From positions 1-20,102 of the forward strand of contig NSHZ01000023.1 in the NCBI GenBank assembly GCA_002737595.1: DNA of 20,102 nt, read 5' to 3'. This DNA is from Actinomycetota bacterium (lineage in GTDB: Bacteria > Actinomycetota > Actinomycetes > Nanopelagicales > Nanopelagicaceae). The notes under the pieces were generated by a model. That model had not been told where the DNA came from. It saw nothing but the letters and a program-made list of their open reading frames with translations, and searched no databases. Each line of letters starts with the position of its first letter. The stretch's first letter is position 1. Both the position numbers and the translations under genes were made by a program. Below, piece by piece: positions 1-7,509 of the stretch.

Positions 1-1
1 G

Positions 2-205
<204 letters not shown>

Positions 206-261
206 GCGCACGACTTTCGGTGGAATTTCTCCCCGCTTTTCAGCCTGGTATCGTCTCTCCC

Positions 262-351
262 GGTGGCGTGTCCGAGCGGCCTAAGGAGCACGCCTCGAAA
301 GCGTGTGTGGGGGTAACTCCACCGTGGGTTCAAATCCCACCGCCACCGCCA
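262..351 (+). tRNA. tRNA-Ser (anticodon CGA)
   Basis: The acceptor stem GGTGGCG (262-268) pairs with CGCCACC (341-347), followed by discriminator G and an encoded CCA (349-351). The anticodon stem CACGC (289-293) pairs with GCGTG (301-305) around loop CTCGAAA, giving anticodon CGA, which reads UCG. A variable arm of serine type (TGGGGG...CTCCA) lies between the anticodon and T arms, and the T loop is TTCAAAT. It sits between tadA and the dehydrogenase gene. Confidence 0.97.
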
Positions 352-379
352 GAAAAGTGCCTCGCAGAAGCCCTTCAGA

Positions 380-385
380 TAACCT
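380..385 (+). promoter_or_regulatory. -10 hexamer TAACCT for a leaderless gabD transcript
   Basis: TAACCT ends six bases before the ATG at 392, so a +1 seven bases after the hexamer would be the A of the start codon. No Shine-Dalgarno sequence is seen in front of this ATG. The same geometry recurs at nine other starts in the window. No convincing -35 is seen. Confidence 0.55.
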
Positions 386-391
386 CAGGGC

Positions 392-1816
392 ATGGCAATC
401 ATCAGCGATCTCTATATCAATGGTGCCTGGACTCAAGGCACCGGACGTCTCCCTGTTTATGACCCCAGCGACGGCAGCGTCATTGCCGAAGTGGCGACCT
501 CAGATGATGCACTCTGCATGGCTGCGGTGGACGCTGCCGAGGCCGCCGCCAAGAGTTGGGCCGCAACTGCGCCACGTATACGTGGAGAAATTCTGCGCCG
601 CGCATATGAATTGATGATTGCTGAAGTGGATTCTCTCGCTGAAATCGTGACTCGCGAAAATGGAAAAGTTCTCGCCGATGCTCGCAACGAAATCATTTAC
701 GCCGCCGAGTTCTTCCGCTGGTTCTCTGAAGAAGCGGTGCGCATCAATGGTGAGTTCCGCGAATCACCAAGCGGAGACAAGCGCATCCTGGTCACACATC
801 AACCAGTGGGTATCTCACTTCTCATTACTCCATGGAATTTCCCAGCTGCCATGGCAACTCGCAAACTCGGCCCCGCACTCGCTGCCGGTTGCACCACAAT
901 TTTGAAACCTGCAGGAGAGACACCACTCACTGCGCTCGCGATTGTTGACATTCTTAATCGTGCCGGCCTTCCTGCTGGTGTAGTCAATGTCATTCTTCCC
1001 GTTCCTACCGGTCCTTCTATAAGCAAGATTCTGCACGATCCACGTGTACGAAATCTTTCATTCACCGGTTCCACCGAAGTGGGTGCGCTGCTCATTCTCG
1101 AAGCTGCTGATCTCGTTATTCGTACTTCTATGGAACTAGGTGGAAATGCACCATTCCTGGTGCTAGATGATGCCGATGTTCCCGCTGCAGTTGCTGGTGC
1201 GATGATCGCCAAGATGCGCAACGGTGGCGCAGCATGTACTTCCGCTAATCGTTTCTATGTGGCGAAGAAAGTTGCCAAAGAATTTACCGATGGCATGGCC
1301 GCTGCGATGGCGGGTCTCAAAGTAGCTTCCGGACTCGAGGCCGGGGCGCAACTCGGACCGAGTGTTTCTGTGAAAGAACGGAACAAGATTGCCGCGCTCG
1401 TTGATTCCGCAATTGCCGGTGGTGCGAAAGTGGCCACCGGTGGTGTGGTGCCTGCAGGTGATGGTGCTTTCTATCCCGCAACCGTACTAATGGTCGCAAA
1501 AGATAACGACATCTTGAATAACGAAATCTTTGGGCCAGTGGCACCGATTGTGATTATCGAGAGTGATGAAGAAGCTATCGAGTTAGCCAACGCATCGCCG
1601 TATGGACTCATCTCTTATGTGTACTCACAAGATCTCCGTCGCGCACTGCGAGTCGCCGAGGCAATGGAATCTGGCATGGTTGCAATCAATCGCGGTGTGA
1701 TCTCCGATCCGGCCGCGCCATTTGGTGGTTACAAGGCAAGTGGTTTGGGTCGTGAAGGTGGCTTCGATGGCATTCATGAATTCCTTGAGAAGAAGTACAT
1801 CGGTCTAGAGATCTAA
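392..1816 (+). CDS. gabD: NAD(P)-dependent succinate-semialdehyde dehydrogenase (aldehyde dehydrogenase superfamily)
   Basis: This 474-residue protein has the normal length for the family. It probably oxidises succinate semialdehyde to succinate in the cytoplasm, linking GABA or other C4 breakdown to the TCA cycle. Visible motifs are the cofactor-binding TPWNFP segment (N149), the FTGSTEVG turn (about 224-231), the general base in MELGGNAPF (E248), the nucleophile in NGGAACTSANRF (C282), and NNEIFGPVAPI (about 376-386). The family pattern normally has Gln or Glu two residues before the cysteine; here it is Ala280. The ATG at 392 is supported by family alignment and by a -10 hexamer exactly six bases upstream. 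The gene stands alone. The assignment to succinate semialdehyde rather than another small aldehyde rests on overall resemblance and is an inference. Confidence 0.87.
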   Translation: MAIISDLYINGAWTQGTGRLPVYDPSDGSVIAEVATSDDALCMAAVDAAEAAAKSWAATAPRIRGEILRRAYELMIAEVDSLAEIVTRENGKVLADARNEIIYAAEFFRWFSEEAVRINGEFRESPSGDKRILVTHQPVGISLLITPWNFPAAMATRKLGPALAAGCTTILKPAGETPLTALAIVDILNRAGLPAGVVNVILPVPTGPSISKILHDPRVRNLSFTGSTEVGALLILEAADLVIRTSMELGGNAPFLVLDDADVPAAVAGAMIAKMRNGGAACTSANRFYVAKKVAKEFTDGMAAAMAGLKVASGLEAGAQLGPSVSVKERNKIAALVDSAIAGGAKVATGGVVPAGDGAFYPATVLMVAKDNDILNNEIFGPVAPIVIIESDEEAIELANASPYGLISYVYSQDLRRALRVAEAMESGMVAINRGVISDPAAPFGGYKASGLGREGGFDGIHEFLEKKYIGLEI

Positions 1817-2223
1817 GGTTTCGGAGCGGGCCCCACAACTTGGCCGGGATCAAGCGTCCACGTAGCCGCGCTACCTAAACCAATACACGTCATGGTGGCG
1901 CCATAGAGAATTGCCTTGTCAGTTGGAGTAAGACAGCTTCTACCGGGTGATGCAATGTTGAGCAGGTACGGATCTACAAATTGAGTGCTTCCGGATGTTC
2001 CAGTGCGGTTTTCGAGTGTGGGATTTCCATACTTACTAATAGGACCTAGATTCGTGGGAGCTACGTAAGGAGATTGTGGCTTGGACTTACTCCACAGAGA
2101 AGGTGCGATTCGTAGCAAGTCTGATTGATAAGTAGAAGAGTTCCTTTTTGCCCACGCAATTCCGTGACGATATGGTCGGCAACCTTGGGATAAAACTGCG
2201 CCATGGTTACACCGATCGAATCC
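1813..2223 (-). pseudogene. Open reading frame without a convincing start; probable 5'-truncated gene remnant
   Basis: On the minus strand the frame is open from just after a stop at 2224-2226 to TAG 1813-1815 and would encode 137 residues, yet it contains no ATG or GTG. The only common start is TTG at 2118, giving 101 residues; neither a Shine-Dalgarno sequence nor a well-placed -10 precedes it. The translation looks protein-like: it is Pro/Gly/Ser-rich with several Cys (GCRPYRHGIAWAK near the beginning, SPGRSCLTPTDKA and MTCIGLGSAATWTLDPG near the end), as in an exported protein. I do not recognise a family. The open frame begins about 50 bp from the 3' end of tRNA-Ser(GGA), and its stop overlaps the gabD stop region. 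It is most likely the C-terminal remnant of a gene whose 5' part was lost. A genuine short gene using TTG cannot be excluded. Confidence 0.4.
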
Positions 2224-2236
2224 TTAAATGCTTTTT

Positions 2237-2264
2237 AGTGACTCTCTGAAAGAGGTGGGTCACT
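2237..2264 (-). terminator. Hairpin just downstream of tRNA-Ser(GGA), terminator-like but without a T tract
   Basis: AGTGAC (2237-2242) pairs with GTCACT (2259-2264). A second short stem, CTCT/AGAG, lies inside. It starts 12 bp past the CCA of the minus-strand tRNA gene. No run of T follows on the tRNA strand, so intrinsic termination is only a possibility. Confidence 0.3.
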
Positions 2265-2275
2265 TTAAGGATGAA

Positions 2276-2363
2276 TGGCGGAGGATGCGGGATTTGAACC
2301 CGCGATAGGTTTCCCTATACACGCTTTCCAAGCGTGCGCACTCGGCCACTATGCGAATCCTCC
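2276..2363 (-). tRNA. tRNA-Ser (anticodon GGA)
   Basis: Read on the minus strand, acceptor GGAGGAT (2363-2357) pairs with ATCCTCC (2286-2280), followed by discriminator G and encoded CCA (2278-2276). The anticodon stem CACGC/GCGTG encloses loop TTGGAAA, giving anticodon GGA, which reads UCC and UCU. The long variable arm (TATAGGGAAACCTAT) is characteristic of serine tRNAs. The T loop is TTCAAAT. Confidence 0.97.
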
Positions 2364-2473
2364 GCGTGGAAGCATACGGGGCTTTACGGTCCGCCCCCCA
2401 ATCCCCGTAAGTCGCATCGAGAGCGGCGCTATGCGTGAGGCGCACAGAGATACACAGTGTGAGCGCCCGCCTC

Positions 2474-2479
2474 TATGCT
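2474..2479 (+). promoter_or_regulatory. -10 hexamer TATGCT for the SRP RNA
   Basis: TATGCT lies so that +1 would fall at 2486, the first base of the SRP RNA duplex region. The same TAnnnT form is used throughout this window. No clear -35 is seen at the expected spacing. Confidence 0.5.
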
Positions 2480-2485
2480 TTCCCC

Positions 2486-2575
2486 AGATCCCCCGCGCGG
2501 CGTCACCGCGCGGAACTCCCCCAGGGCCGGAAGGCAGCAAGGGTACGCACGCTCTGTCGGGTGCGCGGGGGATCC
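2486..2575 (+). ncRNA. ffs: Signal recognition particle RNA, small bacterial (4.5S) type
   Basis: The ends pair perfectly over 12 bp: GATCCCCCGCGC (2487-2498) with GCGCGGGGGATC (2563-2574). The centre carries the conserved SRP domain IV sequence GGGCCGGAAGGCAGCAAGGG with its GGAA tetraloop and asymmetric internal loop (about 2524-2543), which binds Ffh. The length of about 90 nt fits the small hairpin form lacking the Alu domain. The RNA ends only 16 bases before the dnaX start; the SRP RNA-dnaX neighbourhood is also known from Bacillus (scr-dnaX). The exact ends are judged from pairing and may be off by a few bases. Confidence 0.95.
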
Positions 2576-2591
2576 TTCAGGAAAGGTGCTT

Positions 2592-4340
2592 ATGCTCGCC
2601 CTCTATCGGAAGTACCGGCCGTCGCGCTTTGCCGACGTCATTGGACAAGAGCACGTCACCGTCCCACTCTCCAATGCGCTGAGCAGCGGTCGCACTCATC
2701 ACGCTTATCTCTTCTCCGGCCCTCGTGGTTGCGGAAAGACATCGAGTGCGCGCATCTTGGCTCGTTCTCTCAATTGTGAACAAGGTCCCACTCCTGATCC
2801 TTGTGGCACGTGCCAGAGTTGCATGGATCTCGTTGCCAACGGCCCCGGCTCTATCGATGTTGTTGAACTCGATGCCGCTACTCACGGATTGGTTGATGAT
2901 GCACGCGACCTTCGCGAAAAAGCTTTCTTCTCGCCGGTTGCTGGCCGTTACAAGATCTACATCATCGACGAGGCGCACCAACTCGGACCCGGTGCCGCAA
3001 ATGCACTTCTCAAAGTTGTCGAAGAGCCACCACCCCACGTGGTCTTCATCTTCGCCACCACCGAACCTGAAAAATTAATTGCCACCATTCGTTCGCGTAC
3101 ACATCACTACCCATTCCGCCTAGTCCCGCCTGGAATTCTTACGAAGCACCTTGAGAAGATCTGTGAAGAAGAAGGCGTCAAAGTAGCTAAGGGTGTCATT
3201 CCACTCGTGGTGCGCGCCGGTGGTGGGTCCGTGCGTGATTCCCTCTCCGTACTTGGGCAACTTCTGGCCGGCGCCGGTCCTGATGGCGTCACTTATGAAA
3301 TTGCTATCGCACTTCTCGGTTACACCGATAGTGCAATCCTTGACCAAGTCGTCGATTCTTTTGCTGCTGGTGATGGCGCGAGTGTGTATCAGTCGATTGA
3401 TCATTTAGTTGAGGCAGGACACGAACCTCGGCGCTTCGCACAAGATTTGCTAGAGCGTTTGCGCGATCTCATTGTCTTGGAAGCCATTCCGCAATCCGCA
3501 CACTCGATTTTCCGCGAATTACCGCCCGATCAACTGGAGCGCATGCAACAGCAAGCAGCCCGCTTTGGTCGAGGTTCACTCTCACGCGCAGCAGATGTGG
3601 TGAATGAAGGTCTCACGCAAATGCGTGGTGCCACCGCCCCACGTTTACTCCTCGAATTGATTTGCGCTCGCGTTCTTCTTCCTGGCTCTGAAGAGAGCGA
3701 ACGCGGCTTACTAGCAAGGCTCGAACGCTTAGAGCGTCGCGGAGATGTCGCACTGCCATCTACCTCTGTGAAGAGCCCGGTCACTGCGCCGGTTGCCGCG
3801 CCAGTAAAGAAAGCCCCACCACGCGCTGTCGATGAAGTGGAAGAGGAAGCGCCCGTAGTTGCCGCTGCGCCTGTCGAAGTGAAGAGCGCCCCTGCGGTGA
3901 AGCCCACGGGTCCCATCGATCTACTCGGTGTGCGCCGTCTCTGGCCAGAGATCATCGAGAACGTAAAAGCACGTCGACGCCTTACCTGGTCGTTAATCAC
4001 TGCTGGTGCGCAAGTGGCATCTATGGATGACAAGGTTATGGCGGTTTCGCTTTCAAACTCGGGTGCACGTGATTCCTTCATGCGATCTGGTAGCGATGAA
4101 ATTCTCCGTCAAGCCATCATTGATGTTGTTGGTCTCGATCGCCGCATCGAAGCGATCGTTGATCCTTCAGGATCCGAAGCATCGCCCTCATCTAAAGCAC
4201 CGAAGAAGAGCACACTCGAAAAGAAAAGCGAGCGCAAAGATGAGCGCGACGACGACGCCACTCTTACTGCAACATCGGGCGCTGAATTACTCGCTCGTGA
4301 ATTGGGCGCCGAGATTATCGGGCAGTTCGAGAAGGAATAG
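2592..4340 (+). CDS. dnaX: DNA polymerase III subunit gamma/tau
   Basis: This clamp-loader ATPase of the replicative polymerase has 582 residues. It opens with the typical MLALYRKYRPSRFADVIGQE. The Walker A is GPRGCGKT (43-50), zinc-binding cysteines are at 62, 71, 74 and 77 (CGTCQSC), Walker B is DEAH (126-129), and TTEPEKLIATIRSR (156-169) holds the sensor region. Domain III is followed by an Ala/Pro/Val/Lys/Glu-rich linker from about residue 390 and a C-terminal tau-like region ending in a charged tail (KKSERKDERDDD). The frame is open back to an ATG at 2475, but that lies in the SRP RNA promoter; the start at 2592 matches the family and has AGGAAAGG (2579-2586) five bases upstream. The gene lies immediately downstream of SRP RNA and may be read through from it. 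recR follows, and no ybaB gene separates the two. Confidence 0.96.
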   Translation: MLALYRKYRPSRFADVIGQEHVTVPLSNALSSGRTHHAYLFSGPRGCGKTSSARILARSLNCEQGPTPDPCGTCQSCMDLVANGPGSIDVVELDAATHGLVDDARDLREKAFFSPVAGRYKIYIIDEAHQLGPGAANALLKVVEEPPPHVVFIFATTEPEKLIATIRSRTHHYPFRLVPPGILTKHLEKICEEEGVKVAKGVIPLVVRAGGGSVRDSLSVLGQLLAGAGPDGVTYEIAIALLGYTDSAILDQVVDSFAAGDGASVYQSIDHLVEAGHEPRRFAQDLLERLRDLIVLEAIPQSAHSIFRELPPDQLERMQQQAARFGRGSLSRAADVVNEGLTQMRGATAPRLLLELICARVLLPGSEESERGLLARLERLERRGDVALPSTSVKSPVTAPVAAPVKKAPPRAVDEVEEEAPVVAAAPVEVKSAPAVKPTGPIDLLGVRRLWPEIIENVKARRRLTWSLITAGAQVASMDDKVMAVSLSNSGARDSFMRSGSDEILRQAIIDVVGLDRRIEAIVDPSGSEASPSSKAPKKSTLEKKSERKDERDDDATLTATSGAELLARELGAEIIGQFEKE

Positions 4341-4364
4341 CGCGCGCTTGTCAGTGCTTCGAAG

Positions 4365-4370
4365 TAAGGT
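4365..4370 (+). promoter_or_regulatory. -10 hexamer TAAGGT for leaderless recR
   Basis: TAAGGT ends six bases before ATG 4377. It could be misread as a Shine-Dalgarno sequence (AAGTAAGG), but its position relative to the ATG repeats the -10 geometry seen at other genes here. It sits in the short dnaX-recR gap, so recR may have its own promoter. Confidence 0.45.
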
Positions 4371-4376
4371 GTGCGT

Positions 4377-4976
4377 ATGTATGAAGGCGTAGTTCAAGAT
4401 CTCATCGACGAGCTTGGTCGTCTTCCTGGCGTGGGTCCAAAGAGCGCACAACGCATTGCCTTCCACATCTTGCAAGCAGATCCCGTCGATGTGCGTCGCC
4501 TCGCCGAGGTACTTCGCGAAGTAAAAGAGCGCGTGCGTTTCTGCATCACCTGTGGCAACGTGGCCGAAGAAGAGCAATGTCGCATCTGTCGCGATCCGCG
4601 ACGAGACCACACCGTTATCTGCGTTGTTGAAGAGAGTAAAGATGTGGTGGCTATTGAAAAGACGCGCGAATTCCGCGGTCGCTATCACGTACTCGGAGGG
4701 GCTATCAGTCCGATCGAGGGCATCGGCCCCGATAACTTGCGCATCAAAGAACTGATGGTGCGCTTAGCCGATAGCGACGTCACCGAAATTATCCTGGCCA
4801 CCGACCCCAATCTCGAGGGGGAGGCGACCGCCACCTACCTGGCTCGTATGCTCAAGCCACTAGGTCTTCGGGTGACCCGATTGGCCAGTGGCCTGCCGGT
4901 AGGCGGGGATCTCGAGTACGCCGATGAGGTCACGCTGGGACGGGCTTTCGAGGGCCGCCGGAGCTTTGATCACTAA
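4377..4976 (+). CDS. recR: Recombination mediator protein RecR
   Basis: RecR, here 199 residues, is part of the RecFOR pathway that loads RecA at gaps. The N-terminal helix-hairpin-helix is [18 protein letters not shown] (about 9-26). The zinc finger has the pattern CITCGN...CRIC (about 56-72). The Toprim domain follows ([17 protein letters not shown], then the [19 protein letters not shown] region) and ends with the conserved [18 protein letters not shown]. An upstream in-frame GTG at 4371 is possible, but ATG 4377 fits both the family start ([10 protein letters not shown]) and the six-base distance from the TAAGGT hexamer. The dnaX-recR association is widespread in bacteria. Confidence 0.97.
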   Translation: MYEGVVQDLIDELGRLPGVGPKSAQRIAFHILQADPVDVRRLAEVLREVKERVRFCITCGNVAEEEQCRICRDPRRDHTVICVVEESKDVVAIEKTREFRGRYHVLGGAISPIEGIGPDNLRIKELMVRLADSDVTEIILATDPNLEGEATATYLARMLKPLGLRVTRLASGLPVGGDLEYADEVTLGRAFEGRRSFDH

Positions 4977-4988
4977 TTCCTCTCATCC

Positions 4989-5041
4989 TTGAGCGTAAAT
5001 CGTCTCAAATAGTAAGATGATTGTCGTCTCATAATATGAGA
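4989..5041 (+). promoter_or_regulatory. Promoter and operator-like palindrome upstream of lysC
   Basis: The gap between recR and lysC holds TTGAGC (4989-4994) and TAAGAT (5013-5018) with an 18-base spacer, a plausible sigma-70-type promoter. Just downstream is a perfect inverted repeat TCTCAT-AAT-ATGAGA (5027-5041), whose centre contains a second -10-like TAATAT (5032-5037). CGTCTCA occurs twice (5001-5007 and 5025-5031). The layout suggests a repressor site covering the promoter, but the regulator is unknown. Confidence 0.4.
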
Positions 5042-5087
5042 TAAAGTGGAAAAGTTTACCTACGTCCGCCACTCTTTTGGTGTGGGC

Positions 5088-6353
5088 ATGATCGTGCAGA
5101 AGTTTGGTGGCTCCTCCGTCGCAGACGCCGAGGGCATGAAGCGCGTTGCCCAACGGATTGTGGCAACCAAGCGCGCCGGTCACGATGTGGTCGTAGTGGT
5201 CTCTGCGATGGGCGACACCACCGATGAACTTATTGAATTAGCTAATCAAGTCTCGCCGATGCCATCAGGTCGCGAGCTCGACATGTTGCTCACCGCCGGT
5301 GAACGTATATCTATGGCTCTCCTTGCGATGGCGATTTCAAATCTTGGACACGAGGCGCGTTCCTTCACTGGCAGCCAGGCAGGCATCATCACCGACTCCG
5401 CTCACGGTCGCGCTCGCGTGATCGACGTATCACCTGGTCGTATCCAAGAAGCACTTGATCTGGGTGCTATCGCAATTGTCGCCGGTTTCCAAGGCGTGAG
5501 CCAAGACACAAAAGACATCACCACACTTGGTCGCGGCGGATCAGACACCACCGCAGTCGCACTCGCTGCTGCACTCGATGCAGATGTATGTGAGATCTAT
5601 ACAGATGTTGATGGAGTTTTTTCCGCTGATCCGCGCATCGTTCCTGCTGCGCGTCAATTAAAGAGTGTTACGTACGAAGAAATGTTAGAACTTGCTGCAA
5701 GTGGTGCGAAGGTTCTGCACCTGCGTTGTGTTGAATATGCCCGTCGTTTCGATTTACCCATCCACGTGCGTTCTTCTTTCTCGAATAAAGAAGGCACCTG
5801 GGTTGTGAAGGACTATCCAGAAGGAGCCGACATGGAACAAGCAATTCTCGCTGGTGTTGCCCACGATCGCAGCGAAGCCAAGATCACCATCGTGGGTGTT
5901 CCCGACCGCCCCGGTGTGGCCGCTGCTATCTTCCGCAGCCTGGCTGATGCCGCAATCAACCTCGACATGATCGTGCAGAACGTTTCAGCAGCTGCTACTG
6001 GTCGCACCGATATTTCATTCACCCTTCCTAAGACCGAGGGTCAAACTGGCGTTGCAACTTTGAAGAAGATTCAAGGCGAGGTCGGTTTCGAATCACTTAT
6101 TTACGATGACCAAATCGGCAAGCTTTCACTAGTCGGTGCCGGCATGCGTTCGCACCCAGGAATAAGTGCCACCCTCTTCGGAGCGATGTCCGATGCTGGT
6201 ATCAATATCGAGATGATTACCACCTCTGAAATCCGTATTTCGATTCTCTGTCGCGAGTCTGATCTCGATCGTGCAGTTCAAGCCGCGCACACGGCATTCA
6301 ATCTTGATTCCGATCAAGTAGAGGCCGTTGTTTATGGAGGTTCAGGACGATGA
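5088..6353 (+). CDS. lysC: Aspartokinase (alpha form, full length)
   Basis: Aspartokinase phosphorylates aspartate, the first step towards lysine, threonine, methionine and diaminopimelate. The 421 residues equal the length of the actinobacterial enzyme. The kinase core begins [12 protein letters not shown] (3-14) and includes the AMGDTTDEL segment (40-48), [10 protein letters not shown] (66-75), [14 protein letters not shown] (145-158) and [14 protein letters not shown] (170-183). Two ACT-type regulatory domains follow (about 266-300 and 347-390), the second with [15 protein letters not shown], as in enzymes feedback-inhibited by lysine plus threonine. ATG 5088 matches the family start; an in-frame GTG at 5046, eight bases after TAATAT, would add 14 residues and could be the true leaderless start. 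The stop overlaps the asd start in ATGA. Confidence 0.95.
   Translation: MIVQKFGGSSVADAEGMKRVAQRIVATKRAGHDVVVVVSAMGDTTDELIELANQVSPMPSGRELDMLLTAGERISMALLAMAISNLGHEARSFTGSQAGIITDSAHGRARVIDVSPGRIQEALDLGAIAIVAGFQGVSQDTKDITTLGRGGSDTTAVALAAALDADVCEIYTDVDGVFSADPRIVPAARQLKSVTYEEMLELAASGAKVLHLRCVEYARRFDLPIHVRSSFSNKEGTWVVKDYPEGADMEQAILAGVAHDRSEAKITIVGVPDRPGVAAAIFRSLADAAINLDMIVQNVSAAATGRTDISFTLPKTEGQTGVATLKKIQGEVGFESLIYDDQIGKLSLVGAGMRSHPGISATLFGAMSDAGINIEMITTSEIRISILCRESDLDRAVQAAHTAFNLDSDQVEAVVYGGSGR
5832..6353 (+). CDS. Probable aspartokinase beta subunit from an internal in-frame start within lysC
   Basis: Codon 249 of lysC is an ATG ([17 protein letters not shown]) preceded by GAAGGAG at 5820-5826, five bases away. 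This is one of the best Shine-Dalgarno sequences in the window and is much better than anything at the lysC start. Translation from here gives 173 residues consisting of the two ACT domains. In Corynebacterium glutamicum and Bacillus subtilis the regulatory beta subunit of aspartokinase is made from just such an internal start, and the C. glutamicum beta subunit has nearly the same length. Internal initiation here is inferred from the sequence and from that precedent. Confidence 0.6.
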   Translation: MEQAILAGVAHDRSEAKITIVGVPDRPGVAAAIFRSLADAAINLDMIVQNVSAAATGRTDISFTLPKTEGQTGVATLKKIQGEVGFESLIYDDQIGKLSLVGAGMRSHPGISATLFGAMSDAGINIEMITTSEIRISILCRESDLDRAVQAAHTAFNLDSDQVEAVVYGGSGR

Positions 6354-7402
6354 ACCGCAAGCCAACTCTCGCGATTGTGGGGGCTACCGGCGCGGTTGGC
6401 ACCGTCATGCTCGACATCCTCTCCACTCGTCCTGATGTCTGGGGCGAGATCCGTCTTATCGCCTCAGCTCGAAGCGCTGGCAAGAAACTTGTCTGCCGCG
6501 GCGAAGAACTCACCGTCATTGCACTTACCCCTGAAGCTTTCGATGGCGTAGATGTCGCAATGTTCGATGTGCCCGATGAAGTCTCGGCTGAGTGGGCACC
6601 TATTGCTGCTGCGCGCGGTGCTGTTGCTGTCGATAACTCCGGTGCTTTCCGGATGGATAAAGACGTGCCGCTTGTTGTCCCTGAAGTGAACCCGCTCGAG
6701 GCGAAGAATCGTCCACGTGGAATCATCAGCAACCCTAATTGCACCACGCTTTCCATGATCGTTGCGATGGGTGCGCTTCATGAAGAGTACGTCCTTGAAG
6801 AATTAGTAGTGGCCTCGTATCAAGCCGCATCTGGTGCCGGGCAAGCAGGTATCGATGCACTTCGTAAGCAGCTCATTGAAGTTGCCGGTACAGATGTAGG
6901 CGACGAAGCGGGAGATCTCCGTAAAGTTGTCTCCGACAACGGACCGTTTCCAGCACCGCTCGCAATGAACGTTATTCCTTGGGCTGGTTCGCTTAAAGAG
7001 GGCGGCTACTCATCTGAAGAATTGAAGGTGCGCAATGAGTCGCGCAAGATTCTGGGACTTACAGATCTTAAAGTCTCCGCTACCTGCGTGCGCGTTCCAG
7101 TAGTTACGACGCACTCACTTGTCGTGCACGCCCGATTTGCAAATATCGTTAATCGTGAGGCTGCACAAGCAGTTCTCCGCGATGCAGCTGGCGTTAAATT
7201 AGTGGATGATCCAGAGAACCATCTCTTCCCGATGCCAGCCGATGTTGTGGGAACTGATCCCACATGGGTTGGTCGCGTCCGGGTAAGCCTTGATGATCCG
7301 TATGCATTGGAACTATTCGTCTGTGGAGACAATCTTCGTAAGGGCGCTGCGCTTAATACTGCACAGATTGCCGAACTAGTTGCGGCGGAATTCGCAGGCT
7401 AG
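6350..7402 (+). CDS. asd: Aspartate-semialdehyde dehydrogenase
   Basis: This enzyme reduces aspartyl phosphate to aspartate semialdehyde using NADPH, directly after aspartokinase. It has 350 residues, the usual length. The N-terminal Rossmann motif is [13 protein letters not shown] (about 9-21). The active-site cysteine is C131 in ISNPNCTTL, and the catalytic histidine is H255 in [25 protein letters not shown] (157-168) is the substrate loop region. The start overlaps the lysC stop by four bases (ATGA), implying translational coupling, and the order lysC-asd is standard in actinobacteria. A tRNA-Pro gene begins 13 bases after its stop. Confidence 0.96.
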   Translation: MNRKPTLAIVGATGAVGTVMLDILSTRPDVWGEIRLIASARSAGKKLVCRGEELTVIALTPEAFDGVDVAMFDVPDEVSAEWAPIAAARGAVAVDNSGAFRMDKDVPLVVPEVNPLEAKNRPRGIISNPNCTTLSMIVAMGALHEEYVLEELVVASYQAASGAGQAGIDALRKQLIEVAGTDVGDEAGDLRKVVSDNGPFPAPLAMNVIPWAGSLKEGGYSSEELKVRNESRKILGLTDLKVSATCVRVPVVTTHSLVVHARFANIVNREAAQAVLRDAAGVKLVDDPENHLFPMPADVVGTDPTWVGRVRVSLDDPYALELFVCGDNLRKGAALNTAQIAELVAAEFAG

Positions 7403-7415
7403 AATTGCTCTTAAT

Positions 7416-7492
7416 CGGGGTGTGGCGCAGCTTGGTAGCGCGCGTCGTTCGGGACGACGAGGCCGCAGGTTCAAATCCTGTCACCCCGACCA
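7416..7492 (+). tRNA. tRNA-Pro (anticodon CGG)
   Basis: Acceptor CGGGGTG (7416-7422) pairs with CACCCCG (7482-7488), followed by discriminator A and encoded CCA (7490-7492). The C1:G72 start is typical of bacterial tRNA-Pro. The anticodon stem CGTCG/CGACG holds loop TTCGGGA, giving anticodon CGG, which reads CCG. The T loop is TTCAAAT. A long open frame from 7405 through the tRNA is not translated; the neighbouring gene starts at 7510. Confidence 0.97.
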
Positions 7493-7497
7493 TCTGG

Positions 7498-7503
7498 TAC
7501 ATT
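7498..7503 (+). promoter_or_regulatory. -10 hexamer TACATT for the secreted protein gene at 7510
   Basis: TACATT begins six bases after the tRNA-Pro CCA and ends six bases before ATG 7510, which fits a leaderless transcript separate from the tRNA. Confidence 0.5.
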
Positions 7504-7509
7504 TCTGGA

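Noticed and set aside
220..614. Open frames at 220-462 and 303-614 on the plus strand
   Set aside because: They run through tRNA-Ser(CGA) or out of frame through gabD and show no protein-like composition.
2475..2591. Upstream extension of dnaX to ATG 2475
   Set aside because: It overlaps the -10 element and the whole SRP RNA, has no homology to DnaX, and the Shine-Dalgarno sequence lies in front of ATG 2592.
4362..4369. AAGTAAGG as the recR ribosome binding site
   Set aside because: It overlaps TAAGGT, whose distance from the ATG matches the -10 position found at nine other starts; a dual role cannot be fully ruled out.
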